Positions 7,775 through 17,186 are shown, counted from the stretch's first letter. The stretch is 39,865 nucleotides of DNA from Alphaproteobacteria bacterium (GCA_030430995.1 JAUIKA010000002.1:1-39865), one strand, 5' to 3'. Numbers and translations: made by a program. The notes: generated from the letters alone by a model not told the origin.

Positions 7775-10027
7775 TCAAAATTTTTCTTTGAAGCTGAAAC
7801 TTGTGGAGAGAAGGCCGTTCCTTTTCTTGCCACCTGTAAAAATGTATTTCATAATGGGGACATTGCCTATTATATCTGTTATTCCGTATAGTTTGGGCAG
7901 TAGATTACCGGCAATATTGGCTACGCTGCCATTTAGCGCGCAGTGCATTCTTATGTCAAAAAATGGACTATCTGCATTTAATGATATATTTCCTCCTGGC
8001 AGAATGTTACCTTCTATTTTTGTAAATGGTATTTCATCTCTTGCAGCAACCAGCCCAATTAAGCCATGAAATGATGTGAAGGAAACAATCCTTGCGAATA
8101 TTGGCATATTAGGGGTTACTATATTATATATGGTGAAATCTGCTATATCCTCTTTGTCATGCGGCCTTATATGCGCTATTAGCTTTCCATGTTTTCTGGA
8201 CATTGGCATAGCTCCAATAGAGGCAAGAACTGACGCAGCGGAATCAGAAACTACTGCCCAGCCCTTTTCAGGGCTATATGCAGCCTTTATATATTTATCT
8301 CCATTTATATTACTGAAGAACTTGCCTTTAAAGCCAGTGAAGACAAAATCTACACCACTGAGATATACGGAGTTCTTCATTAAGATGCTTCTTACAAAAA
8401 TATTGCATTTAAATTTTTTTTTTGTAGATTCTTCGTTGAATCCATCATTAAAAGCGCTGAACAAATTTGCCTCTGAAAGATTTAAGCTATCTGCTCTAAG
8501 GCCCAGATTGCTATGATTCTGATCTTTAAAGATTTTTATATGCTCTATGCTTGCATCCTTATATTTAAGATTCTTTACATCTAAGGAGAAAACGTCCTGG
8601 CTGTATTGCATAGCCGCATCTGCTATTTTCTTTCTGCTGCTTTTTATGGATATAGCAAAATCACGCATATTACTGCTACCTATGTTAAGATTCATAGCCT
8701 CTCCTATTTGCTTTTTTATGCCTATATATGGCAATGAGAATTGTATATTTTGCAAATCCAGAATCCCGGATAAATTCTGCTCCCGCTCATTATTATATGC
8801 CCAGTTAACATCAGCATATGCATAGCCCCCGTCAGTCTTTATAAATTTGTTATCCATATCTCTATGGTCTATATTGCTTTTTATATTAAGAGACTGGGCA
8901 TTATTATGGAGTTTATAATCTATTTTGACTTTAGAATGCTCTTTTAATATAGCGCTACCTAAGACATCTAATTTACAAGGAATATAAACACAATCTAGAT
9001 CTATATGCTTCAGATCAAAAGGATCTATAAAGATATTAGGGATAGAAACTTTTGAACTAACTTTATATTCAAGGCTCTCATCATCACTATATGGAACATA
9101 TACATATATATGCGTCCTCGCTACGCCCTTAGCAGAAGCAATAAAACCAGGAACTTCTGCACCAGATGTACATTTCAATAGGTTGTTTAGCGGGCCTTTA
9201 GCATTAATATCTACTGTAACAGCACCACCTTTAGAAAGAGATATATCTACAATCCCTTTACCATATGTATCAATAGATTTTGCGCTATCTATATTCAGCC
9301 TTAAATTATTACCCTCTAAAATAGCATTGCCTGATGCCTTCTCTACATATGGCATGCCCTCATAATATCTAATATATGTATCATTAAAATTGCAGCTACC
9401 AACTACTTTTTTCTCTATAGTTTTCCATTTTAAATTGCTACATCTACCAGAAAGATGTAAATATTTTAGTACATCAACTACCTTATCTACATCTGAATTA
9501 AGCCTTGGTATCAAATTATACGCCTCAACAGGAATATGAGATATATCACCATATGACGCTAAAGCACTAATATTGCTGTCATAATATATATTAGCATCAA
9601 TATGGCGATTATGAATATTTAAACTCTTAAGGCCACTACTTAGATTGAAAATAATATTGTAAGAAAGCTCTGCTTTTATGTCTAACCCTTCCAAATATTT
9701 ATAACTAACATCCTCTGCTTTTAACGTAATGCATTTTCCAAAAGCTATATTAATAGATTTTATTTCTAAACTCTCTGTTTTATTACATAAACCAATTAGC
9801 CTCACCTCACTACCAGACACCGTTGCAGAAACTATAGTAATTCCATATTTGGAACAAATAGTACTAAAAAGCTGGGCAGACCATATGTATACGGCAAAAA
9901 AACACATGCAGAACAATAAAGCAACTATAGCTAATTTCCTATATAGAAAAGAAGTTTTTCCATATTTATCACTATATGCTTTATTAGTTTTAGTTTTTTT
10001 TATATTATCAGAGTATAACTTATGCAA
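7775..10027 (-). CDS. AsmA/DUF3971-like envelope protein
   Basis: This 750-residue protein has a basic N-terminus, one membrane anchor (about residues 31-53, LAIVALLFCMCFFAVYIW) and a long, probably periplasmic, beta-rich body. Its C-terminal 100 residues follow the AsmA-like pattern of alphaproteobacterial DUF3971/YhdP proteins: FTSFHGLIGL, then IPFTKIEGNILPGGNISL, then AGNLLPKLYGITDIIGNVPI and a closing FTGG. Such proteins are thought to bridge the envelope and move phospholipids. No in-frame ATG precedes the anchor. The start used is TTG at 10025-10027, which overlaps the divergent virB6 start by six bases, so the true start is uncertain. The HtrA-like and FNR genes follow closely on the same strand. 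Confidence 0.72.
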   Translation of the reverse strand: MHKLYSDNIKKTKTNKAYSDKYGKTSFLYRKLAIVALLFCMCFFAVYIWSAQLFSTICSKYGITIVSATVSGSEVRLIGLCNKTESLEIKSINIAFGKCITLKAEDVSYKYLEGLDIKAELSYNIIFNLSSGLKSLNIHNRHIDANIYYDSNISALASYGDISHIPVEAYNLIPRLNSDVDKVVDVLKYLHLSGRCSNLKWKTIEKKVVGSCNFNDTYIRYYEGMPYVEKASGNAILEGNNLRLNIDSAKSIDTYGKGIVDISLSKGGAVTVDINAKGPLNNLLKCTSGAEVPGFIASAKGVARTHIYVYVPYSDDESLEYKVSSKVSIPNIFIDPFDLKHIDLDCVYIPCKLDVLGSAILKEHSKVKIDYKLHNNAQSLNIKSNIDHRDMDNKFIKTDGGYAYADVNWAYNNEREQNLSGILDLQNIQFSLPYIGIKKQIGEAMNLNIGSSNMRDFAISIKSSRKKIADAAMQYSQDVFSLDVKNLKYKDASIEHIKIFKDQNHSNLGLRADSLNLSEANLFSAFNDGFNEESTKKKFKCNIFVRSILMKNSVYLSGVDFVFTGFKGKFFSNINGDKYIKAAYSPEKGWAVVSDSAASVLASIGAMPMSRKHGKLIAHIRPHDKEDIADFTIYNIVTPNMPIFARIVSFTSFHGLIGLVAARDEIPFTKIEGNILPGGNISLNADSPFFDIRMHCALNGSVANIAGNLLPKLYGITDIIGNVPIMKYIFTGGKKRNGLLSTSFSFKEKF

Positions 10028-12646
10028 GTGCTAATGTATTTTAAAAAATTACGACAGTTCAATATTCTATCTCAAAAATATAATAATACACTATTAAATT
10101 TACTTATTAGCATATTATTTTTAGTACTTGTGGGATGTTCGTCAGAAGAATGTATATCAGCTGATGATTTCGGCGCTGAAACAGTCACTGTAAAACTACC
10201 AAGTAAAAAAAAGATACAAGACCTAGGAAATAACTATCAAGTAGCAGGATGGATAGACAGTGGGTTATATTTAAATGCAAAGCCATTAGTAATAACTGTG
10301 GATAATTTTGATAGGCAAATAGCAACAGAAGAAAATAATTACTCTGGTGTATGCACAGCTGCATTAAACAATGATATAAATAGTAGGGGAGCTGGCATGC
10401 CAAGAATTTGCATAGCATACCCAGAATGCAAATTTAAATATGAACCAGAAAAAGTACAGAATTTTCCATGCATATTAACAAAAGGGAAAGGCCTATATGC
10501 ATATGCAGCATATAAAAATGCTACAAACCCCAATTTTAACATCTCAACGCAACAGAAGCCAAACCAAGGGATAGCATTTCATATAGGCTATATGGAAAAT
10601 TCTGGTTTATATGGAATAGGCTCAAACCAAAAATTGGAAGAATACGGAGGCGGAAGTTTTAAATATTACGATTATTACCAAGATAACAGTAAAGATAAAT
10701 ATTTAGACGGGAAACTATATTTTAAAATCTTAGATAATTACTACTCTAATGATGTAGGACAATACAATATTAGAATAAGGTCTGGAATAAAAAAAGAATC
10801 CACAGATATAGTGGCAGAACTTACTAAATCAGTAAAAGATGTTTTATTTGGCAATAGCAAAGATAGCGTTAATAGTGAATATTCAGGAGTGGTAGTAAGT
10901 CTATATAAATCAATTGCTAATAACAGCATTTTTCATAGAATATTGACCATATTATTAACTCTATATATCTCTATAATAGGTATTTCCTATCTTATGGGCA
11001 TGTCTAAGCTTAATCATATAGAACTTGTTATACATATATTTAAAATAGGCATTATAGTTACCCTATTTAAAAAAGACTCCTGGAATTTTTTCTATAAATA
11101 CTTATTTATGCTCTTTATAGATGGCCCAACAGAAATTATATCATGGGTCAATGAAGCAGCAAATGCAGGGCCAGGCTCCGGTGATATATTACAACTTATG
11201 ATGTCTTATGCAACTCTCTCTAAGCTTATGTCTATGCTGTTCTATGAATGGTCAGGTATATTCTATATATTAGCATATTTCGCTATATTCATATTTTTAC
11301 TTATAGTAATTATTAACGCAACCGTTATATATCTCACCGCTCTTATAATGCTTTCTATAATAATAATTACCACGCCTATATTCCTTACATGCATGTTATT
11401 TGGTATTACAAAACAATATTTTGATAATTGGCTCAGGATGTTAATATCATATGCTCTGCAACCCATAATATTATTCACCGGAATAGCTTTTATATCTTTC
11501 TTTGTACGGGATAATATATATAAAACTCTTGGTTTTGGCATATGTAAAAAATATTTCCCTGACTATATAAAAATAAACAACCTATTTAATTTAAAAGAAA
11601 AACCACCTTCATCTATAATATATTGGTGGTTTCCATACCCTAAGTACACGAATCTATCTAATAAAATGGAGGAAATGCTGGTACCCGGAACGTCATATAA
11701 TACTGGTGATGTAAATGAAGCAGGTAAAGATATATGCAAACCAAAAAAAGAATATAGTAAAATAACTAATTTATATACGCTTACATTAGAACCTGCATAT
11801 AGCTTTAAGGCTAAGAGATATCCTGAATTTCCATTTCTAGACCCAAATATAGAGTCAGATTGCAATATGCTAAAGAATTTTTTTGCAGGGCAATATTCCT
11901 CAATAGAGTCATTATTCATGCTATTAGTTTTAGTATATTTGCTACATAAATTTAATGGTACTGCGGTATCACTAGCTAGCCTTTTAGCTGGCACGTCTGG
12001 CAGCTCATTTAGCCTCACAGCTGCCGGTGAATCCACACCTATAGAAGACTTAGAAAATGCATATTCAGGCTATATCAAAAAAGGTATTTATACAGCAGGA
12101 AAAATAGTGGGAAGTAGCGCCCTTAGAGGTACAATATCATCTTCTAAATATATATATAATAAATATAATACTACTACAACTAAAGAAGAGGAGTTTAAAT
12201 TGGAAGATAGAAATCAGAATACTTCCTTCCTGCATCCACCAATAACAGAAAAAGAGGTGCTACAAAAAATGAAAGAAAAACATAATATAGATCAAAAAGA
12301 TATTAACCAAGATGCAGACTTGCAGCATGCGGATCTGATGAGGAAGATAGCTAAAGATGCTGGCGTGGAGAAATCAGATTTTCGACTATTAGAAGATATG
12401 AAAAATGCAGAAACTTCAGAGCAGTTATTAGAACATCTTGCTAAAGCTAAATATGAGAAAAGCTTCTCTGAACTTGCAGACGCAGAAAAACAAAACATTA
12501 GTGATGCTATGAAACCTAAGGAAGGTGAAAAAAGCTTCACTGAAAGCAAAGAAGCTTACTCAAAATTACAAGATTTTAAAAAGAAATATGATGCAGAGAA
12601 AACTCAGATATTAGAAGATAAATTGAAAAAAGATTTACCTGAGTAG
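10022..12646 (+). CDS. virB6: VirB6-family type IV secretion inner-membrane protein
   Basis: The 874-residue product resembles the enlarged VirB6 proteins of rickettsial (Rvh) type IV secretion systems. It has a signal segment with a lipobox (LVLVGCSS, Cys39) and an extracytoplasmic region of about 250 residues. A multi-span TrbL/VirB6 core follows: segments near residues 305-325, 334-350, 414-465, 473-498 and 630-645, with the conserved stretch FKIGIIVTLFKKDSWNFF and DGPTEIISWVNEAAN. A charged C-terminal tail spans about 680-874. VirB6 forms part of the inner-membrane channel. No virB3, virB4 or further virB6 copy flanks it, so it is an isolated copy. An ATG at 10034 would remove four residues. 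Neither start has a ribosome-binding site. Confidence 0.82.
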   Translation: MQVLMYFKKLRQFNILSQKYNNTLLNLLISILFLVLVGCSSEECISADDFGAETVTVKLPSKKKIQDLGNNYQVAGWIDSGLYLNAKPLVITVDNFDRQIATEENNYSGVCTAALNNDINSRGAGMPRICIAYPECKFKYEPEKVQNFPCILTKGKGLYAYAAYKNATNPNFNISTQQKPNQGIAFHIGYMENSGLYGIGSNQKLEEYGGGSFKYYDYYQDNSKDKYLDGKLYFKILDNYYSNDVGQYNIRIRSGIKKESTDIVAELTKSVKDVLFGNSKDSVNSEYSGVVVSLYKSIANNSIFHRILTILLTLYISIIGISYLMGMSKLNHIELVIHIFKIGIIVTLFKKDSWNFFYKYLFMLFIDGPTEIISWVNEAANAGPGSGDILQLMMSYATLSKLMSMLFYEWSGIFYILAYFAIFIFLLIVIINATVIYLTALIMLSIIIITTPIFLTCMLFGITKQYFDNWLRMLISYALQPIILFTGIAFISFFVRDNIYKTLGFGICKKYFPDYIKINNLFNLKEKPPSSIIYWWFPYPKYTNLSNKMEEMLVPGTSYNTGDVNEAGKDICKPKKEYSKITNLYTLTLEPAYSFKAKRYPEFPFLDPNIESDCNMLKNFFAGQYSSIESLFMLLVLVYLLHKFNGTAVSLASLLAGTSGSSFSLTAAGESTPIEDLENAYSGYIKKGIYTAGKIVGSSALRGTISSSKYIYNKYNTTTTKEEEFKLEDRNQNTSFLHPPITEKEVLQKMKEKHNIDQKDINQDADLQHADLMRKIAKDAGVEKSDFRLLEDMKNAETSEQLLEHLAKAKYEKSFSELADAEKQNISDAMKPKEGEKSFTESKEAYSKLQDFKKKYDAEKTQILEDKLKKDLPE

Positions 12647-12755
12647 TAAAGGAGTATTTGCAAAACTTAAATAGCTCAGAAAACAACTTGATGCAAAAAA
12701 ACCTTAAAAGATAAGTTGCCTTAACTTTTCCTTTTAGGATGAAAAATGGCTAGAT

Positions 12756-12781
12756 AGGCTATACCCTTGATATAGCCTTTT
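12756..12781 (+). terminator. probable terminator after virB6
   Basis: AGGCTATA (12756-12763) pairs perfectly with TATAGCCT (12771-12778) over a 7-base loop and is followed by TTT C. It lies about 110 bases after the virB6 stop, before the converging gene at 12892. Confidence 0.55.
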
Positions 12782-12891
12782 CATAATATATATCTCTACA
12801 TATCATACACAAACAAGACCCAAAAAAGGAAAATCAACCCTTCATAACATTGGCAACTAATTTGAACAAAGATATATTTATAATTCCCTAT

Positions 12892-13755
12892 TTACCTTGA
12901 GTTAGAAATACCCTTATTATTTTTTTTCTTTGCAACATTGTTAGATTTTGCCGTAGCTTCTTCTGCAGTCAAGCCACTTTTAGAAGCAATCTTTGCTATA
13001 TCAGAGAGTTTATTATCTAGAAGGTCTTCCAACTTATGAGTTTTCTCTACTAATCCTATGTTATGTAAAAATGCTTTAACATAACCTTTACATTGGTCTG
13101 TAAAGCTTAACTTGCCTGCTTCTCTTGCAGATTTCCTTATTAAAGAATCCATCTCTTTTACAACATTGCTATCTTTTACATCTATATCTTTACCTATAAT
13201 ATCTATTAAACCTTTTCTAGTTTTTTCTATATCTACAGAATGTTCAGCTTCATATACTGAGCTTTTTAGGAATTTATATACTGATTCTTGTAACTTTTTT
13301 ACTTTTGAGTTTTCTACTTCTTTAGCATCATTTGCATCACGCCTTACCTCTACCGCCGGTTTACAAAATTTTTCTTCTATCCCTTTTATCATTTCTATAA
13401 TGGGTGATTGCTTCTGCTGCGTCTTATTCTTATTATTACTACGAAATGAATCATCCAGATCATCAAGCTGAGTAACATTCTTTTTACTCTCTTCCTTATC
13501 AATAGATTCCCACGTATTTACTAAATCAGTAAATTTTTTACCTTCCCCTGCTTTTACGAGCTGTGATGCAAGATCAGTAACATCCTTTATTAATGAATCA
13601 TTTATTGAGGGAGCAGATTTCTTATCCTTACGCATATAATACGTATCTATATTTATCCTTACTAAAGAGTCAACATTACCCATCAAGTTTTCTCTTTTCT
13701 TTCTATCATCTTCTGCTATGGTATCTGTAACCTCTTCAAATTTAATATCTTTCAT
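12892..13755 (-). CDS. unrecognised charged helical protein
   Basis: I do not recognise this 287-residue protein. It is very hydrophilic, rich in Lys, Asp, Glu, Ser and Asn, has no signal peptide or membrane segment and looks mostly helical. A low-complexity linker (SFRSNNKNKTQQKQS) near residues 103-117 separates two halves, and the C-terminus is basic (AKKKNNKGISNSR). The ATG has a good leader, AGAGGTAATTATG. The same 14 bases (TCATAATTACCTCT on the plus strand) occur at the start of the unknown gene at 32397-33416. It lies between virB6 and the MFS gene with no functional context except the secretion protein. A type IV secreted substrate is conceivable given the basic tail, but this is speculation. 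Confidence 0.7.
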   Translation of the reverse strand: MKDIKFEEVTDTIAEDDRKKRENLMGNVDSLVRINIDTYYMRKDKKSAPSINDSLIKDVTDLASQLVKAGEGKKFTDLVNTWESIDKEESKKNVTQLDDLDDSFRSNNKNKTQQKQSPIIEMIKGIEEKFCKPAVEVRRDANDAKEVENSKVKKLQESVYKFLKSSVYEAEHSVDIEKTRKGLIDIIGKDIDVKDSNVVKEMDSLIRKSAREAGKLSFTDQCKGYVKAFLHNIGLVEKTHKLEDLLDNKLSDIAKIASKSGLTAEEATAKSNNVAKKKNNKGISNSR

Positions 13756-13803
13756 AATTACCTCTACTTACTATAATTAATTCTCACTATTTTGTAACCC
13801 AAC

Positions 13804-14022
13804 CTACTCATTTCTTGCAGAATGCTTTGAAGATGTAGGCGGCAAATATATATCTTCCGTATTATCATTAGAAAATTGTTCTAAAATAGCTGTATATTGT
13901 TTTTCTGAATAAAATATTTTTACCGGGACCCACCCCATAGAGATATTTTCTTGAATAATATTAATACTAATAGGAGAAGTATTAAAAGAAATGATTTTTT
14001 GTTTGTTGTTATTCATATTCAT
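13804..14022 (-). CDS. small unrecognised protein
   Basis: This 72-residue frame begins with two closely spaced Met codons (MNMNNNKQK) and has a plausible folded core (INIIQENISMGWVPVKIFYSEKQY). There is no signal peptide, membrane span or clear ribosome-binding site. It ends 48 bases before the start of the 12892-13755 gene on the same strand, so the two may be transcribed together. The ordinary amino-acid mix suggests real coding, but the shortness keeps it uncertain. Confidence 0.45.
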   Translation of the reverse strand: MNMNNNKQKIISFNTSPISINIIQENISMGWVPVKIFYSEKQYTAILEQFSNDNTEDIYLPPTSSKHSARNE

Positions 14023-14333
14023 TTTATTTATATTGCTTAATAGTATAATAGCATATATTAATTATAATTAGCAAATTATATAGAAATAAATTTATATAAT
14101 GTTAATTCTGCATTCCTAAACACAAATATTGGTTTGTATACCCACCTCTATTATAACGTTACAGCAAGGCCAATAATGTCTATTGGAGGAATTATATAAA
14201 AATTTCAATGCAATGCAAGCGTTTTATTAAAAACTATGGCTATTTAATGCGTTTATTATACAAAAAGAAAAATAATTACTGGCATTTATATACATATAAT
14301 ATTATAATTCCCATGTGAATAAAATTATACTTA
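14023..14333. other. divergent intergenic region, AT-rich
   Basis: This region lies between divergent genes and should hold promoters for both. A small inverted repeat CCAATA-ATGTC-TATTGG (14170-14186) without a T-tract could be an operator. A 36-codon frame beginning at 14208 has no usable ribosome-binding site and is not called. Nothing else is recognisable. Confidence 0.4.
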
Positions 14334-15572
14334 ATGTTAGGAATAAAAAATATTTCCGTATGGACAACTTGGCTTGTAATAACATTCTTTTATGTATTTC
14401 AATATGTATTAAGAGTATTACCCAGCAATATTATCAATGATTTTTTTGAAAATTTTCAAATCCAAGCTACAGATATAGGCATATTCTCTAGCGTATATTA
14501 CTTCGGATACGCAGGTATACATATACCTCTTGGAATATGGATTAATAAATATGGAACTAAAAATGTTATATCCCTCAGTGCATTAATAAGCAGCTTGGGT
14601 ATTCTACCACTAATATTCACAAACAGTTGGATATTAGTGGTAGTAGGAAGATTATTTGTAGGAGCAGGCTCAGCAGGGGCAGCGCTTGGTCTTTTCACTA
14701 TTGTTAGCACTGAATTTCCTAAAAAATATTTTGCAACTATAATAGGCATATCTGTTACGATAGGGCTTATAGGGGCCGTATTTGCAGGAGCACCTATGTG
14801 CAGCCTGATGAAAATAATAGGCTGGAAAAAAACCCTTATTTGGGTTTTTGTAGCAGGAGGAATACTGTCATTATTGATATATATCTCAGCTCCAAAACAT
14901 GAAGCAAATAAAACTAGCATATCTACAAAAGATGGGTTAAAGCTACTTGTCTCTAACAAAAAAATTATTCTAATCTCTGTAGCAGGGGGGCTGCTTCTTG
15001 GGACATTAGAAGGGTTTTCTGACGCATGGGGAGTTGAATTTTTCCGAGCAGTATATCAATACTCTCATGTTAAAGCAGCATCTATACCACAAACTGTATA
15101 TATAGGGATGATATTTGGCCTACTTATACTGCCTATATTAGCAGAAAAAATAAAATCATATTTTAATGCTATTATGATATGCGCAGCAGTAATTTCTGCA
15201 TCTTTCTTTGTTATACTATATCTTAATTGTAGCTATATACATCTGCAAATATTGATCTTTATACTTGGCTTTGTTAGCGCTTATCAAACCTTAATAATAT
15301 ATCTGAGTGCAAATAGCGTTCCTGAAGAATATAAATCATTATCTATGGCTTTTACTAATATGATAATGATGATATTTGGCACAATATTTCATGTATCTAT
15401 CTCTAAAGCTATGGATATATTTTGGAATGGAGAAATAGTGAATAATGCTCCTGTATATTCAAAACAAGTATATATATATGCTGTGCTGATAATACCTATA
15501 GCTAGCATAATAGCAATACCACTATTATATATAGCTAAAAAACAAAGGATAGCTAATAAACTGCGCAGGTAA
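14334..15572 (+). CDS. major facilitator superfamily permease
   Basis: The 412-residue protein has about twelve hydrophobic segments and the usual MFS two-half layout. Loop 2-3 carries GIWINKYGTKNV, a version of the MFS motif GxxxDRxGxRR lacking the Asp. The segment VVGRLFVGAGSAGAALG corresponds to TM4, and GAVFAGAPMCSLMKIIGWKK to the TM5/6 area. The N-terminal YVFQYVLRVLPSNII resembles a family common in intracellular Gammaproteobacteria and Rickettsiales whose substrates are mostly unknown. It is an inner-membrane secondary transporter, probably for a host metabolite; the substrate cannot be read from the sequence. The ATG at 14334 has no Shine-Dalgarno, as is common here. The next gene begins 76 bases downstream on the same strand. 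Confidence 0.85.
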   Translation: MLGIKNISVWTTWLVITFFYVFQYVLRVLPSNIINDFFENFQIQATDIGIFSSVYYFGYAGIHIPLGIWINKYGTKNVISLSALISSLGILPLIFTNSWILVVVGRLFVGAGSAGAALGLFTIVSTEFPKKYFATIIGISVTIGLIGAVFAGAPMCSLMKIIGWKKTLIWVFVAGGILSLLIYISAPKHEANKTSISTKDGLKLLVSNKKIILISVAGGLLLGTLEGFSDAWGVEFFRAVYQYSHVKAASIPQTVYIGMIFGLLILPILAEKIKSYFNAIMICAAVISASFFVILYLNCSYIHLQILIFILGFVSAYQTLIIYLSANSVPEEYKSLSMAFTNMIMMIFGTIFHVSISKAMDIFWNGEIVNNAPVYSKQVYIYAVLIIPIASIIAIPLLYIAKKQRIANKLRR

Positions 15573-15648
15573 GCATAAAATATAACAATATAGATGATTT
15601 AATGTCTATATCTGATATTATAATAATGCAACCTATGAGTAATGCCAT

Positions 15649-16611
15649 ATGTCTATTAATAAAATTGCTAAATATAACTCTGATGGGCCTAGCTCATCAC
15701 CAAGCTATATAAACATTTTTACAGAACGACAAAAAAAGAAGAGGAACCAGCAAAGGGAGCAAGATTCTTTAGAATTTAGCCAGCAAGAACAAGAAGAAAA
15801 TGTTTTCTATGGCTCCAGAAACTATAAAACACATCCTAATAATACAGAATTGGTAAAAATTACTATAGCCAATAGTACTGAATCCGTAATAGCATATGTT
15901 GAGGAAGTATCACAAGGGTCTGTAACACTCAGTACAGATAACGCATTGATCTTTTTAAACACAGATTTTTTTCAATATGCACAAAATGAAACCATTAATA
16001 TAATTATATCAAAAATAGAACTTAATGAAATTGAATTAAAGCTTGAAGAGCTACTAGAAGAGATAAATACAAATACAGAGGTACAAAAAATAATCTCCAG
16101 CTTTAAAAACTCCACGTTAGAAGATGTAATAAAAATGATGTATGAAATTACTCCCAGCAGCATAAGTAACTTCTTTGCAGAATTAGAAAAAGATGAGAGT
16201 ACCAATATAACATCATGGCTTAATAACACCATAGATTCATTAAGCTCTGTAAAAAACAATTTCACGAATTTAGCAGAATCATATAAAAATCTATATGAAA
16301 TCTATAGAGTAGAAAATGGAATACCTCCTGAGTCTAAATATAAAATAGAAATAGATGACAATAGATCTATTACTATAGAAAATATCTCTCATGAAAGCTT
16401 CTCAAAAGTTTTTAGCCTTGATATAAATAATACTGGGAAAATAAAAATTATAGCTGAATTACTACCAAATAATAGTATAATTAATATTGATGTATATATT
16501 GATGAAATCATATATGACATCAATTTAAAAGAAGAAATTAATAAGATATTTTTAGAATGGATAAGTTTATTAAAAATAAGTGGAAGAATACATTTTGCAT
16601 CTTTGCTATAG
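15649..16611 (+). CDS. unrecognised protein, possible FliK-like C-terminal fold
   Basis: I do not firmly recognise this 320-residue protein. Its first 60 residues are polar and low-complexity with a basic-to-acidic switch (RQKKKRNQQREQDSLEF). The middle is helical and acidic (LNEIELKLEELLEEINTN). The last 60 residues (TGKIKIIAELLPNNSIINID, then IFLEWISLLKISG) recall the strand-helix pattern of the flagellar hook-length control (FliK) C-terminal domain, a weak resemblance without support from neighbours. There is no signal peptide. Its 3' end overlaps the next gene by 55 bases, implying translational coupling with the secreted dioxygenase-fold protein. Confidence 0.7.
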   Translation: MSINKIAKYNSDGPSSSPSYINIFTERQKKKRNQQREQDSLEFSQQEQEENVFYGSRNYKTHPNNTELVKITIANSTESVIAYVEEVSQGSVTLSTDNALIFLNTDFFQYAQNETINIIISKIELNEIELKLEELLEEINTNTEVQKIISSFKNSTLEDVIKMMYEITPSSISNFFAELEKDESTNITSWLNNTIDSLSSVKNNFTNLAESYKNLYEIYRVENGIPPESKYKIEIDDNRSITIENISHESFSKVFSLDINNTGKIKIIAELLPNNSIINIDVYIDEIIYDINLKEEINKIFLEWISLLKISGRIHFASLL

Positions 16612-17186
16612 TATTGTTGCCATATGCAGGAGCGGCGAATATTAATATTAAAAACGCTATATGCCATCCTTCTAAAAAATACTATGACAATAATGAGCCA
16701 GCATCATTCCCAAGTAGTAACAACTTACTATCAAAAGTAGGAGAGGTAATAAACATAAGAGGTCGCTCAATAGCTATATATGGTAAAGTTTTTGATGCAG
16801 CATGCATTCCATTATCAAACGCAGAAGTATACATATGGCAAGTGGATAGCATAGGTAAATACCAATATATCCCACTGAGAAAGCAGCATGATAAACACCT
16901 ATTTAAAAGCAAGGCTACATCTACCTTTCAAGGGGCGGGTACAACTTTCACCAATAATAATGGAGAATTCTTTTTTATAACATTATATCCAGCTAAAATT
17001 AAGGGCGAAAAATCTCCTTATGTAAATATAAGGGTTACATATCAAGACAAAGAACCATTCCAAACAAAATTATTTTTTAACAAAAATATACGGCCAGTAA
17101 GCAAAGTTGAAAGCTTAAATTTAACTGCAGAGTCTATATATAAGTTTTATATAACCTTGCCTGTAATTCAAGATTATAAAATGTAA
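16557..17186 (+). CDS. secreted intradiol-dioxygenase-fold protein, probably inactive
   Basis: This 209-residue protein has a signal peptide (core FCIFAIVLLPYAGA, cleavage near 26). Its body follows the beta-sandwich core of protocatechuate 3,4-dioxygenase: GKVFDAACIPLSNAEVYIWQ (76-95), then DSIGKYQY (97-104), FQGAGTTFTNNNGEFFFITL (124-143) and a final EKSPYVNIRV (151-160). In active enzymes iron is held by two Tyr and two His. Here only the first Tyr (Tyr102) seems kept. The second is Ile148, and the PHIH-type pair is Tyr155 and Asn157. It therefore probably lacks ring-cleavage activity and may be a binding or structural protein outside the cytoplasm. Ligand positions come from my alignment by eye. 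It overlaps the preceding unknown gene. Confidence 0.75.
   Translation: MDKFIKNKWKNTFCIFAIVLLPYAGAANINIKNAICHPSKKYYDNNEPASFPSSNNLLSKVGEVINIRGRSIAIYGKVFDAACIPLSNAEVYIWQVDSIGKYQYIPLRKQHDKHLFKSKATSTFQGAGTTFTNNNGEFFFITLYPAKIKGEKSPYVNIRVTYQDKEPFQTKLFFNKNIRPVSKVESLNLTAESIYKFYITLPVIQDYKM

Noticed and set aside
7722..7778. TTG start for the HtrA-like gene
   Set aside because: The ATG at 7721 gives a clean signal peptide; the TTG adds residues before it and overlaps the preceding gene.
14208..14318. 36-codon plus-strand frame after a GGAGGA sequence
   Set aside because: The purine-rich sequence is about 17 bases from the ATG, too far to serve it, and the product is unremarkable.
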